A stretch of 64,000 bases of DNA from Centrapalus pauciflorus. Taxonomy: Eukaryota > Streptophyta > Magnoliopsida > Asterales > Asteraceae. Within the stretch, counting starts at the first letter, position 1; every line of letters starts with the position of its first letter. A program made the translations under genes and the position numbers. This document shows positions 21,595-35,093 of this stretch, piece after piece. Under the pieces are notes generated by a model. The model did not search any database and was not told the DNA's origin. It worked only from the letters and a program-made list of their open reading frames with translations. The stretch spans positions 964,501 through 1,028,500 of the forward strand of contig JAANYP010001790.1 in assembly GCA_020465985.1 (NCBI GenBank), written 5' to 3'.

Positions 21595-22297
21595 ATGAGA
21601 AGGCTGAAAAGGCCATTTGGATCATCTTATGTTAATATTATACAATTTCTTAAATATATTTCAAGGAAGGAGATGTGAAAACCAAAACCTATGAAAGGCC
21701 TGTTTACAAATATATATATTGTATACACAAATTGATAAAAGCATCCTTCACTTGAACAAACATGACCAGAAAATATAAATATTCCTTAAATCCTAGATTA
21801 TGATAGATAGCCTACAAAGTACAAACTAGTTTCTGGTGTATTATCATGTGTACCTTATGCATTAAGGGAGTGTACGACCCCGAAAGGACTGCTACGTTGC
21901 AGTAGCAGCGAAGCAACGTACCTGAAACAGTTGGTGTTTTACCATGTTGTACCTTATGCAAGAGCAACAGTACCATCAGAATCCTCAAGACTTGAACCAC
22001 GAATCCTCGCTCCGTTATCTTGATCTGTCCTATATGTACAAGAAACTATTCTATATGCAAATGCAGGATCCCTTATGGCATCTCCCCTCTGCAACAACTA
22101 CATTATACGCTATTCATGCTGATAAGAGAAATGTCATTTTTACCCTCCTATTTGTTTGCTATTACCGGCCTTTCGTCAACTTAGGGGATAAGATCATGAC
22201 GAAAAAACCTCCGAGAATTTTCAAATTGTAAATTTCGTGTAACCTGACGTATGCAACTGTTCCATTCCAAGAACAAGTCAAAAGACTCGTATCATAA
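21595..22297. other. Intergenic between the B56 pseudogene and ACR gene
   Basis: This holds the likely 3' UTR of the minus-strand ACR gene. It also contains a short imperfect hairpin near 21890-21920 (GCTACGTTGCAGTAGC) and two copies of TGTACCTTATGCA about 100 bp apart. No convincing exon is seen. Confidence 0.4.
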
Positions 22298-25200
22298 TCA
22301 TCGTTCCCAACCCATTAACATCCTCCAAACTGCTTCCTCGATCTTGCCCCTTGAAGCTGAGGATCCATCCCCTTCATCGAGCAAAACTCGGTAAACTTCC
22401 CACTCCCTGCCCCCGATCATGTGTCGACTAATTTCCGCCTGCAACATCCCAAGAATATCTTAGACATTTAGTTCAGAAGGGATGGTGAAAGCAACCCACA
22501 TAGACAAATGATGAATGCATGAAAATACGAAATCTTGGTTGTGCAGAAGGGGAAAAGATGAAGTACCGAGAAAATGCCAGTATTGAGCATCTTGAGAGCA
22601 AGGGTAATATCATAAAACACAAGAGGGCGACCCTTCCCACATAATTCCACAGGGTTTGCAACGAGCAGCTCCGTATCAGGACCACGGCTCACCAAAGCTA
22701 CCCTAAGAGGACGAAATAACTCCATTCGGATGCGAGAACACAAGGCGTCCTGTTTGCTAGGGTCAACTATCTTCTTCCCATCAGCTTGTACGATAAATAA
22801 GTCAATCTCACAATCTTTCTTCCCTTTTGTCGTAAATCGCCCGTATGAAATCTGTTGAACAAAAGATTACATGTTCACAATTCCAAACACAATTTGGATG
22901 AATTTTACTTGTCCCATAAATCTACAGCCATTAAATCAAAAAGTCTAAAACACCCTTCAATCATGCGACAACTTCGAGGAATCTTGTAGAATAAAATCAA
23001 TACCATTAATATTTGATAACAATGGTGTAAAAGGGCAATTCAGACGCTTGAGTTGATTTGTCAAAAACATGTAGTCAACTGTATGGCAAATTCCATAAAA
23101 AGGAAACCACTTTTAGTATTTTTCTCTTTTAAGCTATTTTATAATAAAGGGATAATTGCGCAAAAAACCATCAACTTGTCAGGTTTTTGTGATTAAAACC
23201 CCAAACCATTTTTCGTTGCATAGAAAACCCCGAACTAACTAAAAATCAGTAAATCAAGGTTTTACCAATAAGTAACCCGTTGAAACCGGTTATTAATCCT
23301 ACGTGGACCGGTAAATAACCTACGTGGAATAAGTTCTAATTGTTGAAACCAGTTACCAAGTATTACAATTCATTTGTACCCCCGTTGATAGTTTTTAATT
23401 GTAAGTTTTAAACGGGATTACATCATCAACGAGTGTTTAAATGATGTGTAATACTTGGCAACCGGTTTCAACAATTAAAATTTATTCCACGTAGGTTATT
23501 TATCGGTCCACGTATGATTAATAACCGGTTTCAACCGGTTAACCATTGATAAAACCTTGATTTACTGATTTTTAGTTAGTTCGGGGTTTTCAATACAACG
23601 AAAAATGGTTTGGGGTTTTAATCACAAAAACCTGACAAGTTAGGGTTTTTTGCGCAATTATCCCTATAAAAAAAGCAGTGGACTTAAATTTTTGTCTGTT
23701 TAAGTAACAAGCTTTTAAACTTTTCTAGTTTAAGGAAACCAGGTTTCAATTTTTATCATTTTAGTCCATGACTATTCCAAAAAAATTGGCATTACCACAT
23801 GCACATCAAATTTACTACTTACATGCGTGAATAATTGAATATTACTTGTGAGTCGGTTACCCGAAACAAAGAAATATTTTATAAAGCCTGTTACCCTAAA
23901 CTATATGCATACTTAATTATAATGAGATGGAGGACATGACGTAGAATCCAATGAACACCTATCCTTAATGAGTACCTGGATGTTGTAATCCTTCAACGTT
24001 CTCATTATATCATAGAGTAGACCTTTGTGATCACGGCAAACAATTTGGACAAGCGTATGAACCGGACTGAGAGAGTTATCCATCGTTACAGAAACACTGT
24101 TGGAATGGAGGGACCCATGATGACACTGATCGAGCATCTCCAAACTGAATGTATCGTCTGTGATTGCAGGAGGAATGACAAACGGTGGACCCTGAGAACA
24201 TGCAGTAATTTCAGGACCAACCATTTCTATATCGCAGCTCACCATAGAATCCCCTACAACCGTTTGTATATGATCATGTGCATCCTGCTTTCTCTTCGTT
24301 GTATGTAAAAGTTCCCTGATAACACAATTGAAAGTGCCAAAATTCAGAAGTGGTAAACAAAAGCAAATGACAACATATAAAAGCTCGAAAGGATCCCTTC
24401 TTTGGGTATCCCCCCGTGTCAATTTGAAGAAAAAAGGAACATGTTCACTATTGATAATTGGAGTCAATGAAGAACTTTTTGAATTGGGAAAATGTCACTA
24501 GATGGCTACGAACTTTTTCCTATGACAGCAAGTCATGTAAAATGTTTCTAAAACCTTAAGGGTGCGTTTAGTTACCGAAAATTTTCAAAATTTTCATCTC
24601 ACTTTTCAATAAAAATGAAAACTTGTTTACTTAACAACAATTTCATAAATTTTCATTTCACTTTTTAAAATACCACTTTTCATATTATTGCTTACTTTTC
24701 CATCACCTACCCTATATTTCTTTATAATACTCTCTTTCTCTCTCTTACTTTTCTATCACCTACCCTATTTTTCTTATTTTATAATCACTCATCTTATTTT
24801 TCTTAAAACTAAAACTTCATCATCTAAACAAGTTTTCATTTTTCACAGAAACCCTTGTTTTTTTCTAAGAACTATAACTTGAAAACTGAATATGAAAAAT
24901 GACTAGTTTTCGTTAACTAAACGCAACCTAAAGTTATCAAACTTCTCTCATTGAACATGAGATATCTTGCTCAATTTGAAATTGAAAATTAGTCTTTTGA
25001 CCTTCAAATTCAAAGATCACCTCTTCTTTAGAACGATGAACACTCGTTAATTAAAATGAAAATCATGTAACAGAAAGTCGGCAGCAGGAAACAAAACCAC
25101 CACCTTTGAACCATTTCAAACATGTGTTGTTTATTATTCGCTTTGATACTTCTAGAAAATGAAGGGAAAAAAAGCTTCTTTTCTATCTCAAGAAAAGATT

Positions 25201-26814
25201 GGTGGGAATAACTAGTCATATTTCACTCTTTCTTAGATCCAAAGTTTCAAACTAGGCTTTAGTTGTTGAATAGAGATAACTAACTACATATTCAAAGAAT
25301 TTCTTTACCCACAAAATAAATGTAAAACAACCTCCCGAAAAAAGAAAAAGAAAAAGCATTTATAAAAGGTTTCATACTAGCAAATATATTCTCAAACTTG
25401 AGCAAACATGCCATGCCTTTTCAGGAGCATACATGTACATATCTCTTTAGGGCCGGCACTGAGGGCGCCCAAAAGGGGCGACCGCCCAGTGCCCAAAATT
25501 TTACAGGGCCCCTAATTTCATAAGTTTTTAACGTAAATAAAGTACAACTGATTTTTTTAACTTGTGGACAAAAAAAATAAGAATTATGTTTTTATATATG
25601 TGTGTGTGTGTTTATGTATGTATGTCTAGGGCCTTCTTATATGTTTCCGTCCGGGGGCCCAAAATCAATGGAACGGCATTGTATCTCTTAGCTTACAAGA
25701 AAAAGCATTAAAACATATTGTTATCGAACCTGGCATCTGTGATGAAGAACAAGTCCATCACCATCCCATCCGGGGTGGTTGATACTTTCACTCTTTGAAT
25801 AATCAACTCAAGCTCGGAAAGAACGTGCGTCACATCTATCGAATATAAATTACAAACACAAACACCAGAACATCAAGAAACAAGAATTAAACAAACTGAT
25901 CACCAAAACAAGTATGAACTCATCGCATGTAAGTACCGTGTAACAGGCCTTGGCGATCATGGCAACAAAGTTTTAGGAGGAACACATCTGGAGGCTTCGG
26001 TGGCTGCAATTCGGCTGGATAGTATATGAGAGTGTTTGCAGAAGAACAAGAGGGACAAGCTTCCGATAGTCTCTTCTTCAGCAAACCCCATGGTGTACTC
26101 GGTTTCCCCACCACCCAAAACACAATATAACACCATTTTCCGTCTGTCGATACATCTATATATCACGTCCCACAGCATCAAACACAGAAATTTAAAGGAT
26201 CGTTATTGGTTTGACCCAAAAAATGAACAGATTATACATTAGGAATATAACAAAGTTTAAAAACTACTTTTTTCCTTACTCCTGTATGATTTTAGGTATA
26301 AAATTAAAGAAGCAGCTCTATGTATCAATACTAATTAACAAAAATAAACGAAAATTGGATTCAGACGGTGAAAACTTATATGGAGATCCACAATTGCTAG
26401 TTATAAACCATTAACACGAATTTCATAAATCGTAATCGATTAATCCCTTGTCTGTAAGCGTCGGTGACAGTGAAATCGAACCAGAAACTGAAAACTTAGT
26501 TGATGCCGACTAATGGAATAAGAAATTAATAAATGTCTGGAAAAAACCCCTCAAAATTATTTAGGTGAAACGAAGAACACCTAAAAATTCATAAATCATA
26601 AAACGAAAAAATTCATATATATTTTTTAATCAAAAGAGTAGCAGAGAAATTAGGGTATACCGCCACGAACGATGCTCAAACCGAAGAAGAGAATGATTCG
26701 GCAAAGATCACATCCGAGACCAGTTTTGTCGGGACAATTAATGGTGATTACAGTGGCTTCATCTTGCTTCTCCGTTTGCTTGATTATCACAACATCTTCG
26801 TGTAGTATCCCCAT
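22298..26814 (-). CDS. ACR10: ACT-domain repeat protein, ACR9/ACR10 type
   Basis: The gene encodes a plant ACT-domain repeat protein, a family thought to bind amino acids and related to bacterial GlnD. Six exons, 26814-26661, 26155-25937, 25835-25730, 24315-23976, 22851-22567 and 22438-22298, give 414 residues, about the length of Arabidopsis ACR10. All junctions are GT–AG and frame-consistent. The start MGILHEDVVIIKQTEKQ matches the remembered ACR10 N-terminus, so I do not use an open upstream frame. Four ACT-like blocks are visible: TINCPDKTGLGCDLCRIILF (near residue 20), LKLCCHDRQGLLHDVTHVL (near 110), VQIVCRDHKGLLYDIMRTLK (near 255) and GKGRPLVFYDITLALK (near 345). The end reads EEAVWRMLMGWER. 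There is no catalytic domain, membrane segment or targeting peptide. ACR9 and ACR10 are close paralogues, so the symbol is a best guess. Introns 2 and beyond carry three transposable elements listed separately. Confidence 0.94.
23148..23665. mobile_element. 518-bp foldback MITE in ACR intron
   Basis: The ends are AGGGATAATTGCGCAAAAAA and TTTTTTGCGCAATTATCCCT, followed inward by long inverted sequence (AACTTGTCAGGTTTTTGTGA and its inverse; ACCGGTTATTAATC and its inverse). Much of the element is self-complementary. It lies between exons 4 and 5 of the ACR gene. Confidence 0.85.
24557..24931. mobile_element. PIF/Harbinger-like MITE in ACR intron
   Basis: The element (24560-24928, 369 bp) begins GGGTGCGTTTAGTTA and ends TAACTAAACGCAACC, flanked by TAA on both sides. 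The interior is T-rich on the plus strand. It lies between ACR exons 3 and 4. Confidence 0.8.
25440..25689. mobile_element. hAT MITE with perfect 8-bp target duplication, in ACR intron
   Basis: The element (25448-25681, 234 bp) begins TAGGGCCGGCACTG and ends GGAACGGCATTG. It is flanked on both sides by TATCTCTT (25440-25447 and 25682-25689). It carries a GT-rich stretch and is the inverted relative of the element at 17940-18146. Confidence 0.9.
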
Positions 26815-27118
26815 ATCTGATATCTTCGTTCCTTGTAGTTTCTGAAATTCGATCGTGGAAGGAAAAGGAAGCGGCGGTGGTGGTGACGGCGGAAGGTGGA
26901 GGAGGAGATGATTGTGTGTTTGAAAATTGGGTGAATATGTAAATTGGTAATGATTGTGATAACTCAACTAAGGTTTTGGTGAGTCCAACCCCACCCACAG
27001 TCAGTATGTGTGTGTGAGAGACTGAGAGAGATTGGATCGAATGGAATCGAGAAAGAAGATTCAAAGAATCGGCGAGAAATTCGAAATAGGATTCCATGGT
27101 TGAAAATGGCGTCGTTGT

Positions 27119-27931
27119 CGGAGTTTGACTCGGAGTGCAAAACAGCTGCCCACCAACCTTTCTTTTAGCCTTTTTTTTTTTTTTAACAAACTAGCTGGAA
27201 GCTTCCTATGTCCTCCTACGCTCTCATATTTAAAAATAATAATTTTTTGATTTTTTATTATTTATAACAACATTATTTATTTTTTTATCATTAAAAGATT
27301 TAATTTTTGTATTTTTCATATGAATAACATCAACTTTTATATTTTGTATCTTTAATAACATCAACTTTCATATGAATTAATTTTTGTATCTTTAAAAACC
27401 AATCGGATTTTAAATATTTTTTTAGGGAAACAATGACCAACCAATTTTAATTAACGAAAAAACAACAAACCAATAAGATTTTTAATATTTTTAAATGGAA
27501 AGAACAACGAACTAATTGACCGAAAAAATGACGAACCAATATAATTTTTTATTCTTTTGTTAGGATAAACCACAATCAATTGGATTTTAAAGTTTTCGAA
27601 TGGAAAAAACGGCGTTTCAATTTTTACAATTAAAAATTGTTCATAATACACATAAATACAAATGATATATATACTTAAAATTAATTAATGTGACAAGTTA
27701 AAAATGTAATGAAATAATAACAGAAAACTAATAATAAAACAAAAAATTATTAAATTTATCATCAGGTACCGTATATGTAGTTGATTGCAAACTTGAGAGA
27801 CCAAGCTCAAAAAGATAAAAATAAGGGCAGTCTAAATGGACCCAACGATCTCAATGGACCCCTATTTTCTTTTCTAAACATAATCATTGCATAATGATTT
27901 TATATTTTTTTAATGGTGCATTATTTTTTTA
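27119..27931. other. Gene-free AT-rich stretch
   Basis: The ACR promoter and 5' UTR should lie in about 26815-27120. Beyond that the sequence is AT-rich with short repeated words (CATCAACTTT, ACCAATTTTAATT). No gene or clear element is seen. Confidence 0.4.
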
Positions 27932-30068
<2,137 letters not shown>

Positions 30069-30163
30069 TTTTAATGATGCATACTATTTTTAAACATTAT
30101 TATTACGTAGGGGCGTCAAAAAAGTAAGACCCTAAAAATATTGCTTTAGAAAAATCAAGAGAT

Positions 30164-30430
30164 TAAGGCCTCATTTGTTTTTCATTAAGAGTCTCTTAAA
30201 AACATCTAAAGTCTAGAGTTCAGATCTATAATAAATTAAGAATGTTTGTTTAAATTCAGACTTTAAGAGGTTGAAACCTTTGAATTTTCCTCTGAATTTT
30301 AAGAGGATGAGAGTTGTCTGAATTAAAATTAAGAGCCTCTTAATTTCAGATCTTAAGACCTCCTCTTAAATTTCAGACGTGGCTTTCAGACTTCAGACAT
30401 TTAACCTCTTAAAAAACAAATACCACCTAA
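30164..30430. mobile_element. PIF/Harbinger-like MITE family B, copy 2
   Basis: The element (30167-30427, 261 bp) begins GGCCTCATTTGTTTTTCATT and ends AAAACAAATACCACC, flanked by TAA on both sides. It is the reverse-orientation relative of the element at 5254-5509; both carry a TCAGACATTTAACCTCTTAA-type end. Confidence 0.82.
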
Positions 30431-30732
30431 AACCGACAGCAATGAAAATACGAGGGAAAAACAAAGCAACCACAAAAGTTAGGTGGTGGTATCGTGGGAG
30501 CGGGAAGCTTGGAAGTTGGAACAGACATGGCTGTTGAAAAACTCGCGAGTATTTCTCTTGATATTATCATATCGCCAACGACACAAACCCAACCAACCCA
30601 TCACGTGTCTTTTATTTCTCAAACCTCGATGCTCCCACTCACGTGCTTCTCTTGGCGGAATCTCCAACATAACTAATTTTTTAATTAACCTTCCTTCTAA
30701 ATTAATCTATATATATAAAAATACTATTATTA

Positions 30733-30809
30733 CCAATGGGGGTTAGTCCATTTTGTAAGAGGTTGAATATGTAAGTAAGAAATCATGGGTTCGAATCCTG
30801 TCGGAGGCA
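30733..30809 (+). other. tRNA-like B-box remnant, possible old SINE
   Basis: The stretch contains GGGTTCGAATCC, a good RNA polymerase III B box, followed by TGTCGGAGGCA. The upstream half does not fold into a convincing tRNA, so this may be a decayed tRNA-derived element. Confidence 0.3.
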
Positions 30810-31697
30810 AATTAAAATTTAGATGGAAAAAGTAGGGGTGTTCAAAAGAAACCGAAAAACCGAGCCGGACCGGTTACGGTTTTCATTCTTAATAAACCGC
30901 GGGTAACCGAACCGAACATAAACATATTTTTAATTTTTATTGTTGTTTCTTATTATAGTTTCGTAAATTTTTGTATTTTTTTTATTTTAGTTTCGTAATT
31001 ATTGATTCGTTCATACAATTTACACACTATTTTTACAGCTACAACATATCTCTTCGTGATTTTTAGTTTCGTAATTTTTAAATTTTTAGTTTTTAGTTTC
31101 GTAATTTTTTTAGTTTTGTAATTTTTTTAATTTTGTTTGTAAGTTTTTAAGTTTTAGTTTTTCGTTTCGTAATTTTATTATGTAACTTTTTAAATATTTA
31201 TGAAATTAATTATTTTAGTTTTAATTGTTTTGTTAATTAAAATGAATATATTTTAAAAAAAATTAAGAAAGATGGAAATGTTTAGAAAGATGGGTATTTC
31301 CTAGTTAGAAAGGTGGGGAAAGGTGGAGAGAGAAAAGCTGATGTGACGCTGACGTGTACAGAAATATGGGTTTGGGAAAGGGAGGTCTCCCTTCACTCTA
31401 ACAATAGTCAATAGTTTAGTTTAGGTTCATAGATTTTATTGTTACATATGATTATTTAGTAGAAGTTAACTAACTATAAATAACAGGAGGTTTGAAAATA
31501 GTTCGATTTAAATATATTATACTTGATGAATAAAATATATGATCTTTTAGTTACCATCCAACGTAGAATAGATTCCCCATGTCCACCACTACCATCTTTG
31601 TCCCATTCTTACAAAAAAAAAAAAAAAACACAAGTTAATTTAGTAATAGTAAAAAAAATATATATATTCTTGTACACACATGTATAAATTTAGATTC
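30810..31697. other. Gene-free stretch with simple repeats
   Basis: About 30836-30920 has GGTTCGGTT-type words in complement (ACCGAACCGAAC). About 30950-31200 is an array of TTTCGTAATTTTT-like units. No gene is seen. Confidence 0.4.
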
Positions 31698-31943
31698 AAG
31701 TGAGTATCACCTATTATGCAGCGCATCAGAAGATACCGCTATTAAAAAAAATTAAATTTTTTTTCATAAACATGTTTTAATTAACATTACAAGGATGACA
31801 TATAAGGAGATGTGAATGTATGTGAAACTTACATATCATATTTATAATGTTAATTAAAACATGTTTATGAAAAAAAAATTTAAAAGTTTTTTTTATAAAG
31901 GTGGTACCTTCTGGTGCGATGAATAATAAATGGTACTCTCTCG
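31698..31943. repeat. Foldback MITE
   Basis: The left arm (CATAAACATGTTTTAATTAA, near 31766) and right arm (TTAATTAAAACATGTTTATG, near 31850) are exact inverses. The outer ends are also inverted (ATCAGAAGATACCGCTATTA and its diverged inverse). One diverged half resembles 1380-1450. Confidence 0.75.
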
Positions 31944-31982
31944 AACCATATTTTACATAAGGTTGAGTTCTATGGACTACTA

Positions 31983-32390
31983 TATTAGACTGAAGTACCG
32001 AAATATCATGTTAAATGAACATGTTAATTCCGATAGAATTAAGTTTTATGCAAAAGTGTAATATACATATGTTCAAAATTGCATTATAATTATTGACTAG
32101 TTTACATCATTTTCATTTTCATTATGATAAAATGTTTAAATATTTAAATTCAAACAAAAGTGCAACATGCACATTTTTAAGTATATTACATCTTTGAAGT
32201 TTGAACGTGTGTATATTGTTATTTAACATGAAATTAGACACTTTATCATAATGAATATGAAAATGATATGAGCTAATCAATTATAATGCACGTTTAAAGA
32301 TGTGTGTATTATCTTTTTACATGAAATTTAACATTTTGTCGTATAACATGTTCATTTAATATATTACTTCGGTACCGCAGTCTAATATGA
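31983..32390. repeat. 408-bp inverted-repeat element
   Basis: The left end TATTAGACTGAAGTACCG and right end CGGTACCGCAGTCTAATA are inverse. Inner sequence (TTTTCATTTTCATTATGATA and its inverse, near 32110 and 32245) is also inverted. No coding potential. Confidence 0.7.
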
Positions 32391-33130
32391 CATAAATCTT
32401 TGAATATTATATATATGTGTGTGTATGCATGTATAGATATAGACCTATTATTATATATATTTTTATGTAACTTTATTTGAAATAATCTGATTGGGTTTGT
32501 TTTGTATAGACCATGGATTAATAAAGGTGAATAAATTACAAAGTTATTGGACTGAGTTGAGCATACATCCTAAAATATCTACAAGTTGATATATTATAAT
32601 CAATTAGTTATGTAGAAGTTTCAAATTGTGATAGTGTTGTATATAATTTATTATATAACTAGTTTATTAAATTACGGAACACATGTATATTTTTAATTAA
32701 ATTATGTACATAAATTTATTTATAAAAGGATTATATTAGTTTTGTTGTAATATGAAAATGTGTGTGTGTGTCTCGTATGAAATAATTAAAATAAATCTTT
32801 TTTAATATATAGAAATTATGATTTTTGATAAGTTAATAAACAATATATTTCGGTTATAATTAAATTAAGACTGTTTTTTTATAAATAAGTAAATAATGAT
32901 TTAGGAATTTACATGATCAAAAGTTTAAGACCATTAATAAGTCCAACAAATACATGTCCTAGGACTATAAGGTTGGGTCAAATTTCCAGTACTATGTAGC
33001 AGTTGTTGGTGATTTATCACTAATATTATTTAAGTGTAATGAGATGAACTTGTTTGACCAAAATAATCTTATTACATATTAATAAGTTCGGTTGGTGCGG
33101 AGTACACACTTGATCAATATTGTTTAATAT
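32391..33130. other. Gene-free AT-rich stretch
   Basis: Nothing recognisable apart from short TA and GT runs. Confidence 0.45.
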
Positions 33131-33136
33131 TAATTA

Positions 33137-33780
33137 CCGGGGGTTCGGGGGCAGCGCCCCTGATAGTGGGGTTCCAGGGGCGGCAGCCCCTGGCGGGGTC
33201 CAAGGGGCAGATGTTCGGATGAATCCGAATTGGACCTGAAATTCGGTTGAATCCGAATTGCGGTTGGTTTTGGTGGTTAAAATGGCGGTTGGCCATTTTG
33301 GCGGTTCCCGCCAAATATTACCTGTCGTTTTTTGGTCATTTTAAATGTACAAGAAATCAGAAACATTTCCATATTCTCTGTTCGCTTTTCTCTGAGTTTT
33401 ATCCTATTGAGATTTCGATTGTACCATCGAAATATTTCAATCTGAAAGTGTATCACGACTCTCAGATTATCCAAGCATTTTTGCAATCCGTATTTTCTAC
33501 AGCAGCAGTGATGGTGGTGGTTTGCGGTGGAGATAGAGAGTCAATGGTGGTCAATGGCGGCGGTTTTTTTTGGTGGTTTGGGTTAGAGTGCACTTGTGGA
33601 AGAAAAGATGGAGACGTGTGCACCAATAGTTTGAGGAAACATTGCCTTCCAACTCCCCACCTCATGTTTTTTCTTATTCTATTTTTGCCACTAAAAACTC
33701 TGCTTTCGTCTCATATTATGTCATTTCATGACACCATTCTTGTCTTCTGCTTACTAAACATGCCGGTTTTATTTTAAGGG
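33137..33780 (+). mobile_element. GC-rich island followed by possible retroelement fragment
   Basis: A GC-rich head (33137-33215) repeats a unit like GGGGTTCGGGGGCAGCGCCC three times with variation. Motifs of this type are common in plant LTR-retrotransposon LTRs and leaders. A 176-residue open frame follows (33247-33777), but it has no recognised domain and a low-complexity composition, so I do not call it a gene. Boundaries and class are uncertain. Confidence 0.3.
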
Positions 33781-35024
33781 GGAGTGATTTATTTAAAATA
33801 TTTTTTTATCGTTCAGAGCAACCGTTTTAATTTTATCTTACATGATGTATAAATCTACGAAGTCTTTAATTTTATGAACGATAAAAAGTTGTTGGGTATA
33901 AATCACCATCATTTTATCATTACTATCTTTTAGGATGCACTTGGTATGAACAAATCAAGAAAATTAAATTATTTTGGTTTGCAAGCTTTATTGATAAATG
34001 ATACATAAACTAGGAATGGACATTTTTTTGGTCAGGACCGAGGAAAATGAAAACAAACCAAATCGAATTCATTTAAAACCAACCAAATTTAAAATTTGTT
34101 TTGGTTTAATTTTGAAACCGAATTTTTGGATTGAGTTATGGTCTAGCTATGGCGAATCAAACCAAACCAAACTGAATTACCAAATGTATATATAATTATA
34201 TAATAAGAATTTTGGAATTATTTTTTGTTTGACATAAAACATTTTATGTAAAACAAAGTGAAATTTTGGGATTGTAAATTATATATTTGGCTATGTGAGA
34301 TGCTTAAAAATTTGTGTTTATTTTTTGGTTTGGTTATTTGTTAACGTTTTGCATATCGAATATTTGGTTTCTTTGGTTTATAAATCAAACCAAACCAAAT
34401 TCAAATTTGGTTTATAGTTTGGTTTATGTATCATTGTTTTGGTTTGGTATGATTTTTGGTTCAGGACAACAAAAATTTCAAACTGAACAAACAAATAAAC
34501 TCATAAACTAAGCCGTTGATTACCCCTAAATCATAAATTATGATAAACATATTAGATGGAAGGGAAAATTTATGAAATGTCAATTCTTTTTCAATGTTTT
34601 TGCTTCTCTTCATTTTGATGATGAAGCCAAAGAAAATGACATTTACATTAAAATTAAGGTTTTTCATCATTCTTTTTAGAGTAGTCGGAACAAAATGCAA
34701 CCAGTTGCAGGTAACCTATTGAGGAAATCACTATTTGATAAATTTTAGTAGATTGAGAGTTTTGTAATAACAAAAATCGTTGAGGGTTTTAATTATAAAA
34801 ATGATTCAACTTGAAAAAAATTCTTCTCCGTAAAGGTCCCTCCCTGTAAAATAATATGGTAGTGTAGGTTAGTCTTTAAAAATTTCTTAAGGATAAAAAA
34901 TGATGTTAAATGTATTATAAGATAGGAAAGAGGCTAGTCAGCTAGTATAGTTGTATGCAAATGTACACCCCTTTGGTTGATGAAGCTTTCAAGAGGCAAA
35001 AAAACAACACAGATGGACTAAATC
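33781..35024. other. Gene-free stretch with GGTTTGGTT-type repeat
   Basis: About 34000-34500 is full of AAACCAAACCAAA and GGTTTGGTTT words, an inverted low-complexity repeat of the kind seen at 4929. The remainder is AT-rich with no gene. A right-end fragment of MITE family A sits at about 35025-35062. Confidence 0.4.
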
Positions 35025-35093
35025 GTAAAAAAAAAACACGAAACATGTTGGTTTTTTTCATAACTGTTTTTTAAATGAACATCGAGACGAGTG

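Noticed and set aside
26815..26967. Extension of ACR exon 1 upstream to an earlier Met
   Set aside because: The extra sequence is a low-complexity Pro/His stretch absent from remembered ACR9/ACR10 proteins. The MGILHEDVV start fits the family.
30733..30809. A tRNA gene
   Set aside because: Only the B box and T-arm region are convincing. The D-arm and acceptor do not pair well, so it is listed only as a tRNA-like remnant.
33247..33777. 176-residue plus-strand open frame
   Set aside because: No recognised domain, low-complexity composition, and it follows a GC-rich repeat island. A retroelement fragment is more likely than a gene.
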